In this document: one piece after another, positions 1 through 8,815 of the stretch
Layout: every line of letters starts with the position of its first letter
Numbering within the stretch: position 1 is the first letter of the stretch
Assembly: GCF_013385985.1 (NCBI RefSeq)
Contig: NZ_JACAOY010000010.1
Coordinates: 233,071 to 297,070, forward strand
DNA length: 64,000 nucleotides
Direction of reading: 5' to 3'
Source of the DNA: Pseudomonas sp. B6002
GTDB taxonomy: Bacteria > Pseudomonadota > Gammaproteobacteria > Pseudomonadales > Pseudomonadaceae
Position numbers and translations under genes: made by a program
Notes under the pieces: model-generated
The model's input: only the letters and a program-made list of their open reading frames with translations
Databases searched by the model: none
Told to the model about the DNA's origin: nothing

Positions 1-1262
1 CGGCTTTCCGGTTCGACGGTGCCGACCATGCCCGCCAGCGTGGCTTCGACATAAAGCAAGGCGCCCGCAACGTCCATCAACACGGCGTCGTTGGGTTCGC
101 GTTGGCCCTGGACCAGGCTCAGTACCACGGCCAACTGGTCGATGATCACTTTGCGCGGCTGGCCAAAGCCCAGCACCGCCAGGGTGTCAGCGATCTGCCG
201 CAGCGGCGCGAGCAAGGCCTCAAGGTCGCTGGTGTGCTGGCGATCGCTGCGCACGAACAGGTCGAGACGCTCCTTGACCCGCACCAGTTCTTCGCACAAC
301 GCGCCAAGCACCGAGCCCATGGCATTGCGGTCCGGCCCGGCCAGGCGCGCACGCTCGGCATCGACCACGGCACTGTCGGGCAAGGCTTCGTCCAGCCCGT
401 AGCGTTCTTTCAGGCTTTGCATGCGCGGCGTCGGCCGGGTCACCTTGGCGACGTAGAACAACAGGCTTTTGAGCAGTTCATCCGGCGCTGGTTGGTTGAT
501 GCCGCCGATGCCTTGGGCCAGCAGACGCTTGAGCTGCTTGTCACTGGCCTTGAGCAGGCTGCGCAGGGCCGGGCTGTTGGCGATCACGCCGGTGAGCATG
601 CCTTCGACCAGCGCCGAGGTGACTTGCCACAACGGCAGCAGCGGCGCGCCTTGGCACAGCGCTTCGAGGCGCGCAAAGACCCGCGCCATGTCTTCCAGGT
701 TGCTGGGGCCGTGGTCTTCTCGCAGCAGGCCGGCGAGGGCCTGTTGCAAGAGTTGGTGCCACTGGCGCAGTTGTTCGTGCAGGTCGGGCAACGCACGCTG
801 GGCAAGGGCTTCGTCGGGCAGCGGCGCAATCGATAGCAGTTGCGGGCTGAACAGGCTGGTCTCCGACAACAGGCTTTCGCCGCGCGCACTGCGCAGGTCG
901 TTGAGCAGCGGCAAGACCACCAGCGGTAAGTCGCGGCGGGCGCTGTGCACGCGGTCCAGGTACAGCGGCAGCTGGTTGAGGGCCTGTTGCAGCAGGCGGA
1001 TGCTTTCGTCGCGCTGGCTGACGTGCCCGGCCTGGAGTGCCAGGGCGAGTTCTTCAAGCTCTTCGGCCAGCAGTGCCGCGCCGTAGAACTCGACCATCTG
1101 CAACGCGCCATGCACCTGATGAATGCCGGCCAGGCACTCGCTGATGGCCTCGGCGTCAGTGGTCTCGACGAAGGCGTCCAGCGCCGAACGCGCCTGTTTC
1201 AGGGTTTCGGCAATGTCGCCCTTGACCCATTCGAGGGCCACGTAGTCGTGCCGATCAACCAT
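1..1262 (-). CDS. chpA: ChpA, chemotaxis-like hybrid histidine kinase (N-terminal part only)
   Basis: This is the N-terminal 420 codons of the large Chp-system histidine kinase that signals to PilG and PilH to control type IV pilus activity. The reading frame starts at an ATG at 1262 (MVDRHDYVALEWVKG) and stays open to the left edge, so the gene is cut by the window. The opening about 120 residues look like a phosphotransfer (Hpt) module, with a GIHQVHGALQMVEF helix carrying the candidate phospho-accepting histidine. The rest is helical, as expected for the multi-Hpt region of ChpA/PilL; kinase and receiver domains would lie outside. It is last in the visible pilGHIJ-chpA order, separated from pilJ by a REP element at 1328-1418. 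In P. aeruginosa a methyltransferase gene, pilK, sits at this place and none is present here. Confidence 0.88.
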   Translation of the reverse strand, partial: MVDRHDYVALEWVKGDIAETLKQARSALDAFVETTDAEAISECLAGIHQVHGALQMVEFYGAALLAEELEELALALQAGHVSQRDESIRLLQQALNQLPLYLDRVHSARRDLPLVVLPLLNDLRSARGESLLSETSLFSPQLLSIAPLPDEALAQRALPDLHEQLRQWHQLLQQALAGLLREDHGPSNLEDMARVFARLEALCQGAPLLPLWQVTSALVEGMLTGVIANSPALRSLLKASDKQLKRLLAQGIGGINQPAPDELLKSLLFYVAKVTRPTPRMQSLKERYGLDEALPDSAVVDAERARLAGPDRNAMGSVLGALCEELVRVKERLDLFVRSDRQHTSDLEALLAPLRQIADTLAVLGFGQPRKVIIDQLAVVLSLVQGQREPNDAVLMDVAGALLYVEATLAGMVGTVEPES

Positions 1263-1327
1263 AACTGCTCCGCTTAGAATTCGTGGGTTGCTGGTGTTGC
1301 TAGGATCTCCAGACGGGTGGAGATCAA

Positions 1328-1418
1328 CTGTGGGAGCTGGCTTGCCTGCGATAGCGGTGGGTCAGCTATACATGGGCCAGTTGATAGATCGCTATCGCAG
1401 GCAAGCCAGCTCCCACAG
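1328..1418. repeat. REP pair (convergent), GTGGGAGCTGG type
   Basis: Two inverted copies of a REP of the form TGTGGGAGCTGGCTTGCC face each other across about 40 bases, giving a large potential cruciform. It fills the gap between pilJ and chpA, where pilK would be expected. Confidence 0.9.
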
Positions 1419-1447
1419 TTGGACAGTGGTGTTCTTTAAAATGCATT

Positions 1448-3499
1448 TCAATTGTCGACCTGCTTGGGCGGCGGCAAGGTGAACCCCGACACCGACCGGC
1501 GCAACTGGCTGGCCATCTTCGCCAGGTTGCCGATGCTTTCGGCGGTGGCCGTGGAGCCCGACGAGGTCTGGGTGGTGATCTGCTGGATCACGTTCATGGT
1601 CAGGGAAATCTGCCCTGCCGACGAAGTCTGCTGCTGCGCCGCGTTGGAAATGCTCTGGATCAACGCCGCCAGGGTTTTCGAGACGCCTTCGATTTCTTCC
1701 AGCGCCACGCCCGCGTCCTGGGCGAGCCGTGCACCGCGCACCACTTCGGTAGTGGTCTGCTCCATGGAAATCACGGCTTCGTTGGTGTCGGCCTGGATCG
1801 CGCGCACCAGGGTTTCGATTTGTCGGGTGGCCGCCGACGAGCGCTCGGCCAGCCGCTGCACTTCATCGGCGACCACGGCAAAACCGCGCCCGGCATCGCC
1901 GGCCATGCTCGCCTGGATCGCGGCGTTGAGGGCCAGGATGTTGGTCTGGTCGGCAATGTCGTCGATCAGGCTGACGATGTCGCCAATCTCCTGGGACGAC
2001 TCGCCCAGGCGCTTGATGCGCTTGGCGGTGTCCTGGATCTGCTCGCGAATGTTGTCCATGCCGTGGATGGTGTTGTGCACCACCTCATTGCCCTTGTTGG
2101 CGATCTCTACCGAGCGCTCCGCCACCGCCGAGGACTCAGCGGCGTTGGCCGAGACCTGGTCGATGGACTGGGCCATCTCGTTGATCGCGGTGGACGCCTC
2201 GGCAATCTGCTGGGCCTGGTGCTCCGAAGCCTGGGCCAGGTGCATGGCGGTGGCCTGGGTGTCCTGCACCGCGCCGGCGACTTGGCCGGCGGTGAGGTTG
2301 ATGGTGGCGACCAGGTCGCGCAGTTGGTCCACGGAATAGTTGATCGAGTCGGCGATGGTGCCGGTGAAGTCTTCGGTTACCGAAGCGGTCACGGTCAGGT
2401 CGCCGTCGGCCAGGTCTTCGATTTCATCGAGCAGGCGCATGATCGCGTTCTGGTTGCGCTCGTTCTTCTCGGCGGTTTCATGCAGCTGGCGGTTGGTTTC
2501 GCGCACCATTACCAGGCCGATCAGGATGATCGACGTCAGCGCCAGCAAACCCAGCACATAGCCGCCAATGGTGTCGAAACTGCGCCCGCTGGCGAGGTTT
2601 TCAAACCCGGTGGCCAGGTGCGAGGCTTCATCGAGCAGGGTTTGCGACAGGTTGAAGATGTTGCTCGCCGACGCCCGCACCTGGAACAACTGCGGCGAGG
2701 TTTCGAGGATTTCATCCACAGAGCCCGAGACGAATTCGAACAACTCGGCGATTTCCGCCAGCCGCGCCCGGGCGTCGTGGTCTTCGACCTGGCTGATGCG
2801 CAACCCGGCGTTGCCCTGGAGCATGCCGTTGAGCACCTGGCCGAAGCGGTTGGCGTCGCGACCAAAGGCGTCGGCGGCCTGGGCGGCGGTTTCGTCGCCG
2901 GCGAGCACAGTGTTCACGGCGCCCAGGATTCGCTCGGCCAACAACGACTGGCGTTGGGCCAGGGCTACTTGGCTGGCCGGGGCACCACGCTGCAGAAGGA
3001 TGTCGACGACTTTTTCCGACTCCATCTGCAACTGCGGCACCGTTTCGGCCAGGGTCGCGGCCACTTGGTGCAATGACAGCACCGTCTGCTCGCTGGCGAG
3101 AATCGCGTCGGTGTTTTTCAGCAGCGCTTCCCAATCGGTCTGCACCGCACGCATCTCGGCACGCACGGCATTGGGTGCGGCGGGCAGGCCGGTCTCGATG
3201 TCGCCTTTTTTCAGGTAACCCCAACGCTGAGCAAAGTCGTTGCGCGCGTCAGACAGCAGCTTGAACGCCGCCGCCTTGCCGGCCGCGGCTTCGGTGGCGT
3301 TCTTGGCGATACGCTGGGACAGCACGCGCAGCTCGCCGGCGTGGCCGATGTACTGTTTGTCGTAGGTGGACTGGGTGTTGAGGTACGCGAAGTTGGCGAA
3401 CAGCAACATGATGAACACGATCAGCGCGATGAACAGCACGATGATCTGCGAGCGACTGCGCGAGGCGGCTTGGGGTTTGGGCGTGGTAGCGGTGGTCAT
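1448..3499 (-). CDS. pilJ: PilJ, methyl-accepting chemotaxis protein of the Pil-Chp system
   Basis: A 683-residue membrane chemoreceptor that feeds surface and pilus signals to the ChpA kinase. An N-terminal membrane segment (about residues 20-40, [19 protein letters not shown]) is followed by a periplasmic PilJ-type sensor region, a second membrane segment near residue 335, a HAMP linker and a long coiled-coil signalling domain. The hairpin tip reads [18 protein letters not shown], the form typical of PilJ rather than ordinary receptors. I place the start at 3499 ([10 protein letters not shown]), because its ATG overlaps the pilI stop by four bases and this fits family length; an in-frame start 20 codons upstream would lie inside pilI. 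It is co-transcribed with pilI, pilH and pilG. Confidence 0.95.
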   Translation of the reverse strand: MTTATTPKPQAASRSRSQIIVLFIALIVFIMLLFANFAYLNTQSTYDKQYIGHAGELRVLSQRIAKNATEAAAGKAAAFKLLSDARNDFAQRWGYLKKGDIETGLPAAPNAVRAEMRAVQTDWEALLKNTDAILASEQTVLSLHQVAATLAETVPQLQMESEKVVDILLQRGAPASQVALAQRQSLLAERILGAVNTVLAGDETAAQAADAFGRDANRFGQVLNGMLQGNAGLRISQVEDHDARARLAEIAELFEFVSGSVDEILETSPQLFQVRASASNIFNLSQTLLDEASHLATGFENLASGRSFDTIGGYVLGLLALTSIILIGLVMVRETNRQLHETAEKNERNQNAIMRLLDEIEDLADGDLTVTASVTEDFTGTIADSINYSVDQLRDLVATINLTAGQVAGAVQDTQATAMHLAQASEHQAQQIAEASTAINEMAQSIDQVSANAAESSAVAERSVEIANKGNEVVHNTIHGMDNIREQIQDTAKRIKRLGESSQEIGDIVSLIDDIADQTNILALNAAIQASMAGDAGRGFAVVADEVQRLAERSSAATRQIETLVRAIQADTNEAVISMEQTTTEVVRGARLAQDAGVALEEIEGVSKTLAALIQSISNAAQQQTSSAGQISLTMNVIQQITTQTSSGSTATAESIGNLAKMASQLRRSVSGFTLPPPKQVDN

Positions 3500-4020
3500 G
3501 CGGCAACATCCATGAAGCCTGGGGCCTGGGCCAGAGCGAAGGGGCTGAAGACCTGCCACAGCTGCTCGCCGTCGAACTGGCCCTGGATAAACGGCGCGCT
3601 GGAGAGCGTGCCCGTCAACAATGCGTCTTGCTCGAAATGCTGCATGCCCACCACCTCGTCTACCAGCAGTCCGACAAACAGGTCGTTGTATTCCACTACC
3701 AGTACCCGCCGCTGCTTGCGCACCCGGGACAGCTCCAGGCCGAGAAAACCGCCAAGGTCCATCACCGGCAGCAAGCGCCCGCGCAGGTTGGCCACGCCCT
3801 TGACCCAGGGTTTTACGCCCGGCATCACGGTGCAGCGCGGTTCATGCAGGACTTCGGCGACTTCGCCCATGGGCGCCACATACCAGTGCGGCCCCAGGCG
3901 AAAGCCGATCCCGCTCCAGCGTTGCAGGCGGGTTTCCTGGGACGGCAGGTCGGCGGCCAGCAGGCGGCAGCGGCGGTCGATGTCCAGCAGCAGCTCGAAG
4001 GCGGTTTGCGACTCGGTCAT
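3496..4020 (-). CDS. pilI: PilI, CheW-like adaptor protein
   Basis: A 174-residue CheW-domain protein expected to link the PilJ receptor to the ChpA kinase in the cytoplasm. The whole chain is one CheW domain: [21 protein letters not shown] opens the first sub-barrel, [19 protein letters not shown] is the usual CheW core, and [20 protein letters not shown] follows. Its stop overlaps the pilJ start (ATGA), which implies translational coupling, and it begins 12 bases after the pilH stop. Order and spacing match the Chp operon of other pseudomonads. Confidence 0.93.
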   Translation of the reverse strand: MTESQTAFELLLDIDRRCRLLAADLPSQETRLQRWSGIGFRLGPHWYVAPMGEVAEVLHEPRCTVMPGVKPWVKGVANLRGRLLPVMDLGGFLGLELSRVRKQRRVLVVEYNDLFVGLLVDEVVGMQHFEQDALLTGTLSSAPFIQGQFDGEQLWQVFSPFALAQAPGFMDVAA

Positions 4021-4032
4021 GGTGGCGAACCG

Positions 4033-4398
4033 TCAGCCGGCCAGCACCTTGTTCAGGGTGGCGATCAAGGTTTCTTCGTCCACCGGCTTGGTCAGGTAGT
4101 CCTTGGCCCCTTGGCGGGCGCCCCAGATCTTGTCGGTCTCCTGGTCCTTGGTGGTGATGATGATGATCGGGATACCGTTGGTTTCCGGCTCCTTGGACAG
4201 CTGGCGGGTGGCCTGGAAGCCGTTGAGGCCCGGCATCACGATGTCCATCAGCACGGCGTCGGGCAGTTCCTGGCGGGCCAGGGCCACGCCGTCCGCACCG
4301 TTTTCGGCTTTCAGGACCTGGTGGCCATGCTTTTCCAGCATGCCGGTCAGTTTGTACATTTCGGTCGGCGAATCGTCGACGATCAGAACACGTGCCAT
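4033..4398 (-). CDS. pilH: PilH, single-domain response regulator
   Basis: A 121-residue CheY-like receiver that is phosphorylated by ChpA and, in P. aeruginosa, opposes PilG in control of pilus retraction and cAMP. The acidic pocket is in VLIVDDSPTEMYK, the phospho-acceptor aspartate in VLMDIVMPGLNGF, and the conserved lysine in DYLTKPVDEE. I use the start MARVLIVDD at 4398; a start four codons upstream (MGKT) is possible. There is no output domain. It lies between pilG and pilI. Confidence 0.93.
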   Translation of the reverse strand: MARVLIVDDSPTEMYKLTGMLEKHGHQVLKAENGADGVALARQELPDAVLMDIVMPGLNGFQATRQLSKEPETNGIPIIIITTKDQETDKIWGARQGAKDYLTKPVDEETLIATLNKVLAG

Positions 4399-4444
4399 GG
4401 TTTTCCCCACTACATTGGTTGGCGCCAGCCCTTGTGAGGCGACG

Positions 4445-4852
4445 TCAGTGTGCTTGTTCTACTGCGGCGAAGGCAGGCACGTAGGCCTTGATCGCACCCA
4501 GCAGTTCTTCCTTGCTGAAAGGCTTGGTCAAAAACTGATCGACACCCACGATGCGCCCCTTGGCCTTGTCGAACAGGCCGTCCTTGGAGGACAGCATGAT
4601 CACCGGGATCGACTTGAACGCCGGGTTGTTCTTCACCAGCGCGCAGGTCTGGTAGCCATCCAGGCGCGGCATCATGATGTCGACAAAAATAATGTGCGGG
4701 TGATGATCAACAATCCGGGCCAGGGCATCGAAACCGTCGATGGCCGTGATGACGTCGCACCCTGCGTTCTTCAACAGTGTTTCGGCGGTGCGGCGGATCG
4801 TTTTCGAATCGTCGATCACCATCACTCTCAAGGCGTTGGAATGCTGTTCCAT
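4445..4852 (-). CDS. pilG: PilG, single-domain response regulator
   Basis: A 135-residue CheY-like receiver, the first gene of the visible Pil-Chp operon, expected to promote pilus extension when phosphorylated. The aspartate pair is in VMVIDDSKTIRRTA, the acceptor aspartate in IIFVDIMMPRLDGY and the lysine in QFLTKPFSKEELL. The start at 4852 (MEQHSNALRV) gives the usual length; an upstream in-frame ATG at 4927 would add 25 residues unlike any receiver. The 239-base gap to the divergent gshB should hold both promoters, but I see no convincing sigma-70 match for pilG. Confidence 0.93.
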   Translation of the reverse strand: MEQHSNALRVMVIDDSKTIRRTAETLLKNAGCDVITAIDGFDALARIVDHHPHIIFVDIMMPRLDGYQTCALVKNNPAFKSIPVIMLSSKDGLFDKAKGRIVGVDQFLTKPFSKEELLGAIKAYVPAFAAVEQAH

Positions 4853-5091
4853 ATCTGCTCTACCATCGCCACAGCGAATCGGTTTTCGGTGTGTACTGCC
4901 TGATGTCTCACAGGATGAGCGCCGCAAGCCTTGGAATCCAAGGGCTGCTGCACCGTGGCAGTCTTTTTAGCACAGTCTTGGGGTGCAATCTATCGAGCGG
5001 CCTGCCCGGTGGTTTTTCCTTGACCCACAACAGCCGCAGCGCCACTCTGACGCCACTTTTATGCGCCCTAATTTGCTAGAGGAAATCCCCC

Positions 5092-6045
5092 ATGAGCGTT
5101 CGCGTCGGCATTGTCATGGACCCTATCGCCAGCATTTCCTATAAAAAGGACAGCTCGCTGGCCATGCTCCTGGCCGCTCAGGCCCGCGGCTGGACCCTGT
5201 TCTACATGGAGCAGCGCGACCTTTACCAGGGCGACGGCGAGGCCCGTGCACGCATGCGCCCGCTGCAGGTATTCGCCAACCCGGAGAAGTGGTTCGAGCT
5301 GGCCGACGAAATCGACAGCCCGCTGAGCGATCTGGACGTGATCCTGATGCGCAAGGACCCGCCGTTCGACATGGAGTTTGTCTACTCCACCTACCTGCTG
5401 GAGCAGGCCGAGCGCGCCGGCGTGTTGATCGTCAACAAGCCGCAGAGCCTGCGCGACTGCAATGAAAAGCTGTTCGCCACCCTGTTCCCGCAGTGCACGC
5501 CGCCGACCGTGGTCAGCCGCCGCGCCGACGTGCTGCGTGAATTCGCGGCCAAGCACGGTGATGTAATCCTCAAGCCGCTGGACGGCATGGGCGGTACCTC
5601 GATCTTCCGTCACCGCGCCGGCGACCCGAACCTGTCGGTGATCCTCGAAACCCTGACCGCGCTGGGCACCCAGCAAATCATGGGCCAGGCGTACCTGCCG
5701 GCGATCAAGGACGGCGACAAGCGCATCCTGATGATCGACGGCGAGCCCGTGGATTACTGCCTGGCGCGCATCCCGGCAGCCGGCGAGACCCGTGGCAACC
5801 TGGCGGCCGGTGGCCGTGGCGAAGCACGCCCGTTGTCGGACAAGGATCGCTGGATCGCCTCCCAAGTCGGCCCGACCCTGCGCGAAAAAGGCCTGCTGTT
5901 TGTAGGCCTGGACGTGATTGGTGAAAACCTCACCGAAATCAACGTGACCAGCCCGACCTGCATCCGTGAAATCGACAACGCCTTTGGTACCAACATCGGC
6001 GAAATGTTGATGGCGGCCATCGAGCGCAAGCTACAAGCCAAGTGA
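5092..6045 (+). CDS. gshB: Glutathione synthetase
   Basis: A 317-residue ATP-grasp enzyme that joins gamma-glutamylcysteine and glycine to make glutathione in the cytoplasm. The N-terminal domain begins MSVRVGIVMDPI and is followed by the ATP-grasp fold: VILKPLDGMGGTSIFRH is the glycine-rich lid, and GLDVIGENLTEINVTSPTC carries the Mg-ligand acidic residues and the family's end motif. Length equals that of E. coli GshB (about 315). A GAGGAA ribosome site precedes the ATG. It is divergent from pilG and followed by a TonB gene, an order also known in P. aeruginosa. Confidence 0.96.
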   Translation: MSVRVGIVMDPIASISYKKDSSLAMLLAAQARGWTLFYMEQRDLYQGDGEARARMRPLQVFANPEKWFELADEIDSPLSDLDVILMRKDPPFDMEFVYSTYLLEQAERAGVLIVNKPQSLRDCNEKLFATLFPQCTPPTVVSRRADVLREFAAKHGDVILKPLDGMGGTSIFRHRAGDPNLSVILETLTALGTQQIMGQAYLPAIKDGDKRILMIDGEPVDYCLARIPAAGETRGNLAAGGRGEARPLSDKDRWIASQVGPTLREKGLLFVGLDVIGENLTEINVTSPTCIREIDNAFGTNIGEMLMAAIERKLQAK

Positions 6046-6122
6046 CATAGAACAGCCGGACACACACCAACATTGCGTTATCATGCGCCACCTGTGAAAC
6101 GCGCGATGTTGGTTTTTTTGTC

Positions 6123-7028
6123 ATGACACTCCCGTCCGATCTGCCCCCCGAACTCTCCCACACCGGCGTGCGCCCGGCTGATCGGCTCGGATTTACCCTG
6201 TTCCTGGCAGCATTGATTCACCTGGCCCTGATCCTCGGCGTGGGTTTCACCATGGTCGAGCCCAAGCAGATCACCAAAACCCTGGAAATCACCCTCGCCA
6301 CGTTCAAAAGCGAGAAAAAGCCGGAAAAAGCCGACTTTCTCGCCCAGGAGAACCAGCAAGGCAGTGGCACCCTCGACAAGAAAGCCGTGCCCAAGACCAC
6401 CGAAGTGGCGCCGTTCCAGGACAACAAGGTCAATAAAGTCACCCCGCCTCCGGCCCCCAAGCCCGAGGTCAAGCAGGCCGCCCCCAAGGCCGCCGTGACC
6501 ACCGTCGCGCCCAAGCCGCAAAGAGCGCCAACCCAGCGCGAAAAAACCAAGACTGAACCAACCCCTGAACCGGTGAAACCGGCGCCAACCTTCGACAGTT
6601 CGCAGCTTTCCGACCAGATCTCCAGCCTGGAAGCCGAACTGGCCAACGAACAGCAGCTGTACGCCAAGCGCCCGCGCATCTACCGGCTGAACGCGGCCTC
6701 GACCATGCGCGACAAAGGCGCCTGGTATAAGGACGAATGGCGCAAGAAGGTCGAGCGCATCGGCAACCTGAACTACCCGGATGAGGCACGTCGCCAGCAG
6801 ATATATGGCAATTTGCGCTTGCTGGTGTCGATCAACCGCGACGGCACGCTCTATGAAGTGCAGGTGCTGGAATCGTCCGGCCAGCCGCTGCTGGACCAGG
6901 CCGCCCAGCGCATCGTGCGCCTGGCCGCGCCCTTTGCCCCGTTTACCGGGGACCTGAACGACGTCGACCGCCTGGAAATCATCCGCACCTGGAAGTTCGC
7001 CAAGGGCGACCGCCTGTCCAGCAACTGA
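6123..7028 (+). CDS. tonB3: TonB-family energy transducer (TonB3-like)
   Basis: A 301-residue TonB paralogue. It has a short cytoplasmic N-terminus, one membrane anchor (about residues 20-40, GFTLFLAALIHLALILGVGF), a long periplasmic stretch rich in Pro, Lys and Ala (about residues 100-160, with PPPAPKPEV and PEPVKPAP), and a C-terminal TonB fold (YPDEARRQQIYGNLRLLVSI to the end). Members at this position next to gshB and the Pil-Chp genes are called TonB3 in P. aeruginosa and affect twitching rather than iron uptake; that role is transferred by position only. It lacks adjacent exbB/exbD. Confidence 0.82.
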   Translation: MTLPSDLPPELSHTGVRPADRLGFTLFLAALIHLALILGVGFTMVEPKQITKTLEITLATFKSEKKPEKADFLAQENQQGSGTLDKKAVPKTTEVAPFQDNKVNKVTPPPAPKPEVKQAAPKAAVTTVAPKPQRAPTQREKTKTEPTPEPVKPAPTFDSSQLSDQISSLEAELANEQQLYAKRPRIYRLNAASTMRDKGAWYKDEWRKKVERIGNLNYPDEARRQQIYGNLRLLVSINRDGTLYEVQVLESSGQPLLDQAAQRIVRLAAPFAPFTGDLNDVDRLEIIRTWKFAKGDRLSSN

Positions 7029-7035
7029 CGCAGCC

Positions 7036-7125
7036 CCCTGTAGGAGCCGGCTTGCCGGCGATGCGGCATGTGTGTTTTGCGGTGTCTGAACGGACGCGAT
7101 CGCCGGCAAGCCGGCTCCTACAGGG
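7036..7125. repeat. REP pair (convergent), GTAGGAGCCGG type
   Basis: Inverted copies of TGTAGGAGCCGGCTTGCCGG flank about 36 bases directly after the tonB stop codon. The two arms extend to a CCCTG/CAGGG tip. Confidence 0.9.
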
Positions 7126-7204
7126 TTGGTGTTTGACATGAAAGGTGGGCCTGCCGTGCATCCCCGGCTTGTCAGTTCGCCCCTCCACCGCCACACTAGC
7201 GGAC

Positions 7205-7774
7205 ATGAAAAATGTCAGCCCGACCTACCTCAAGCACCAATTCCTGATCGCCATGCCCCACATGGCCGACCCGAACTTTGCGCAAACCTTGACCTACATC
7301 GTCGAGCACACGGCCAATGGTGCCATGGGGTTGGTGATCAACCGCCCACAAGAGCTGAACCTGGCGGACATCCTTGAGCAACTGCGCCCGGAAATCGATC
7401 CGCCAGCCCGTTGCCAGCATGTACCGATCTACGTCGGCGGGCCGGTGCAGACCGATCGCGGTTTCGTGCTGCACCCCACCGGGCCGAAGTTCCAGGCCAC
7501 GGTCGACCTTGAAGGGGTTTCGCTGTCCACGTCCCAGGACGTGCTGTTCGCCATCGCCGACGGCATAGGCCCCGAACAAAGCGTGATCACCCTGGGTTAC
7601 GCCGGTTGGGAAGCAGGCCAGTTGGAGGCCGAACTGGCCAGCAATGCCTGGCTGACCTGCCCGTTCGATGCCGAAATCCTGTTCAACACCCCCAGCGAAC
7701 TGCGCCTGGAAGCGGCGGCGGCCAAGCTGCGGGTCAACCTCAGCCTGCTGACCAGCCAGGCGGGGCACGCCTGA
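7205..7774 (+). CDS. yqgE: YqgE/AlgH family protein
   Basis: A 189-residue protein of the UPF0301 (YqgE/AlgH) family, whose biochemical function is unsettled; AlgH was named for an effect on alginate production. Family features seen are the start region YLKHQFLIAMPHMADPNF, AMGLVINRPQELNLADIL, IYVGGPVQTDRGFVLH, and LGYAGWEAGQLEAELASNAW. I chose the start MKNVSPTYLKH at 7205 because it fits family length and the upstream in-frame start would run back through unrelated sequence. The stop overlaps the ruvX ATG by one base, so the two are probably translated together. Confidence 0.92.
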   Translation: MKNVSPTYLKHQFLIAMPHMADPNFAQTLTYIVEHTANGAMGLVINRPQELNLADILEQLRPEIDPPARCQHVPIYVGGPVQTDRGFVLHPTGPKFQATVDLEGVSLSTSQDVLFAIADGIGPEQSVITLGYAGWEAGQLEAELASNAWLTCPFDAEILFNTPSELRLEAAAAKLRVNLSLLTSQAGHA

Positions 7775-8211
7775 TGGCTTTGCGTCTGATTCTGGGGTTT
7801 GACTACGGCACCAAACAGATCGGCGTGGCGGTTGGCCAGGTCATTACCGGCCAGGCCCGCGAGCTGTGCACCTTGAAAGCCCAGAACGGCGTGCCGGACT
7901 GGAACCAGGTCGAAGCCCTCATTAAAGAGTGGAAGCCCGACGCCGTGGTGGTCGGCCTGCCCTTGAACATGGACGGCACCCCCAGCGACATGTGCCTGCG
8001 CGCCGAGAAATTCGCCCGCCGCCTCAACGGCCGCTACAACCTGCCCTTCTATACCCACGACGAACGCCTGACCACCTTTGAAGCCAAGGGTGAGCGCCGT
8101 GACCGTGGCGGGCAGAAAGGCAGCTACCGCGACAACCCCGTGGACGCCATCGCCGCCGCCTTGTTGTTGCAGGGCTGGTTGGATGAAAACACCGCTTTAT
8201 TTGAGTCCTGA
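7774..8211 (+). CDS. ruvX: Putative pre-16S rRNA nuclease / RuvX (YqgF)
   Basis: A 145-residue RNase H-fold protein of the YqgF family, implicated in 16S rRNA 5'-end processing and, in older literature, as a Holliday-junction resolvase-like protein. The acidic active-site positions are seen in LGFDYGTKQIGVAVG, VVVGLPLNMDGTPSDM, HDERLTT and the C-terminal DNPVDAIAAALLLQGWL. It overlaps yqgE by one base, and this pair is one of the most widely conserved neighbours in gammaproteobacteria. A strong stem-loop terminator begins three bases after the stop. Confidence 0.94.
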   Translation: MALRLILGFDYGTKQIGVAVGQVITGQARELCTLKAQNGVPDWNQVEALIKEWKPDAVVVGLPLNMDGTPSDMCLRAEKFARRLNGRYNLPFYTHDERLTTFEAKGERRDRGGQKGSYRDNPVDAIAAALLLQGWLDENTALFES

Positions 8212-8213
8212 CT

Positions 8214-8236
8214 GACGCGGCTTGCCGCGTCTTTTT
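8214..8236 (+). terminator. Intrinsic terminator after ruvX, before pyrR
   Basis: A perfect 7-bp G+C-rich stem, GACGCGG and CCGCGTC around a CTTG loop, runs directly into five T residues. It starts three bases after the ruvX stop. It may simply end the ruvX transcript or act as an attenuator ahead of pyrR, since only 48 bases separate it from the pyrR ATG. Confidence 0.85.
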
Positions 8237-8248
8237 ACGTTTGAGCCC

Positions 8249-8271
8249 GGACCCTGCCTGCGGCAAGGTCC
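8249..8271 (+). promoter_or_regulatory. Hairpin in the pyrR leader
   Basis: GGACC and GGTCC form an outer stem and TGCC/GGCA an inner stem with one C-A mismatch and a TGC loop. It ends a few bases before the AAGGAG ribosome site of pyrR, so it could influence translation or follow a promoter in this gap. Confidence 0.45.
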
Positions 8272-8284
8272 TGAAGGAGCCTGC

Positions 8285-8791
8285 ATGAGCCTGCCGAACC
8301 CCGCCGAACTGATCAGCCAGATGGCCACAAGCCTCACGGCCCATCTGCAACACCGCAACATCAGCGAGCCGCGCTTCATCGGCATTCGCACCGGCGGTGT
8401 GTGGGTGGCCCAGGCGCTGCTGGAAGCGCTGGGCAGCGATTCGCCATTGGGTACCCTCGACGTGTCCTTCTACCGCGATGACTTCAGCCAGAACGGCCTG
8501 CACCCGCAAGTGCGCCCTTCTGCCCTGCCGTTCGAGATCGAAGGCCAGCACCTGGTGCTGATCGACGACGTGCTGATGAGCGGCCGTACCATCCGCGCCG
8601 CCATGAACGAACTGTTCGACTACGGCCGCCCGGCCAGTGTGACCCTGGTGTGCCTGCTGGACCTGGACGCCGGCGAATTGCCGATCAGCCCGGATGTGGT
8701 CGGTGCCACACTGTCGCTTGCACCCCACCAGCGGGTAAAATTGACCGGTCCTACGCCGCTCGAACTCGAACTGCAAGACCTCGCCCTTTAA
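8285..8791 (+). CDS. pyrR: PyrR, pyrimidine operon regulator / uracil phosphoribosyltransferase
   Basis: A 168-residue type I phosphoribosyltransferase of the PyrR family. The PRPP-binding loop is [17 protein letters not shown], and the N-terminal [13 protein letters not shown] is the usual pyrophosphate-side loop. In Bacillus PyrR is an RNA-binding attenuator protein; in Pseudomonas it has been linked to control of pyr gene expression, by a mechanism I cannot infer from sequence. The start at 8285 is set by an AAGGAG site five bases upstream. It begins the pyrR-pyrB-pyrC' cluster and is 24 bases from pyrB. Confidence 0.92.
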   Translation: MSLPNPAELISQMATSLTAHLQHRNISEPRFIGIRTGGVWVAQALLEALGSDSPLGTLDVSFYRDDFSQNGLHPQVRPSALPFEIEGQHLVLIDDVLMSGRTIRAAMNELFDYGRPASVTLVCLLDLDAGELPISPDVVGATLSLAPHQRVKLTGPTPLELELQDLAL

Positions 8792-8815
8792 ACCGCCTTG
8801 TAAAGAGTCCCCGCG

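Noticed and set aside
42-836. Plus-strand frames at the left edge
   Set aside because: They are antisense to the chpA frame, which continues out of the window and shows Hpt-like sequence.
1820-3076. Long frame antisense to pilJ
   Set aside because: High-GC shadow; pilJ on the other strand has full domain support.
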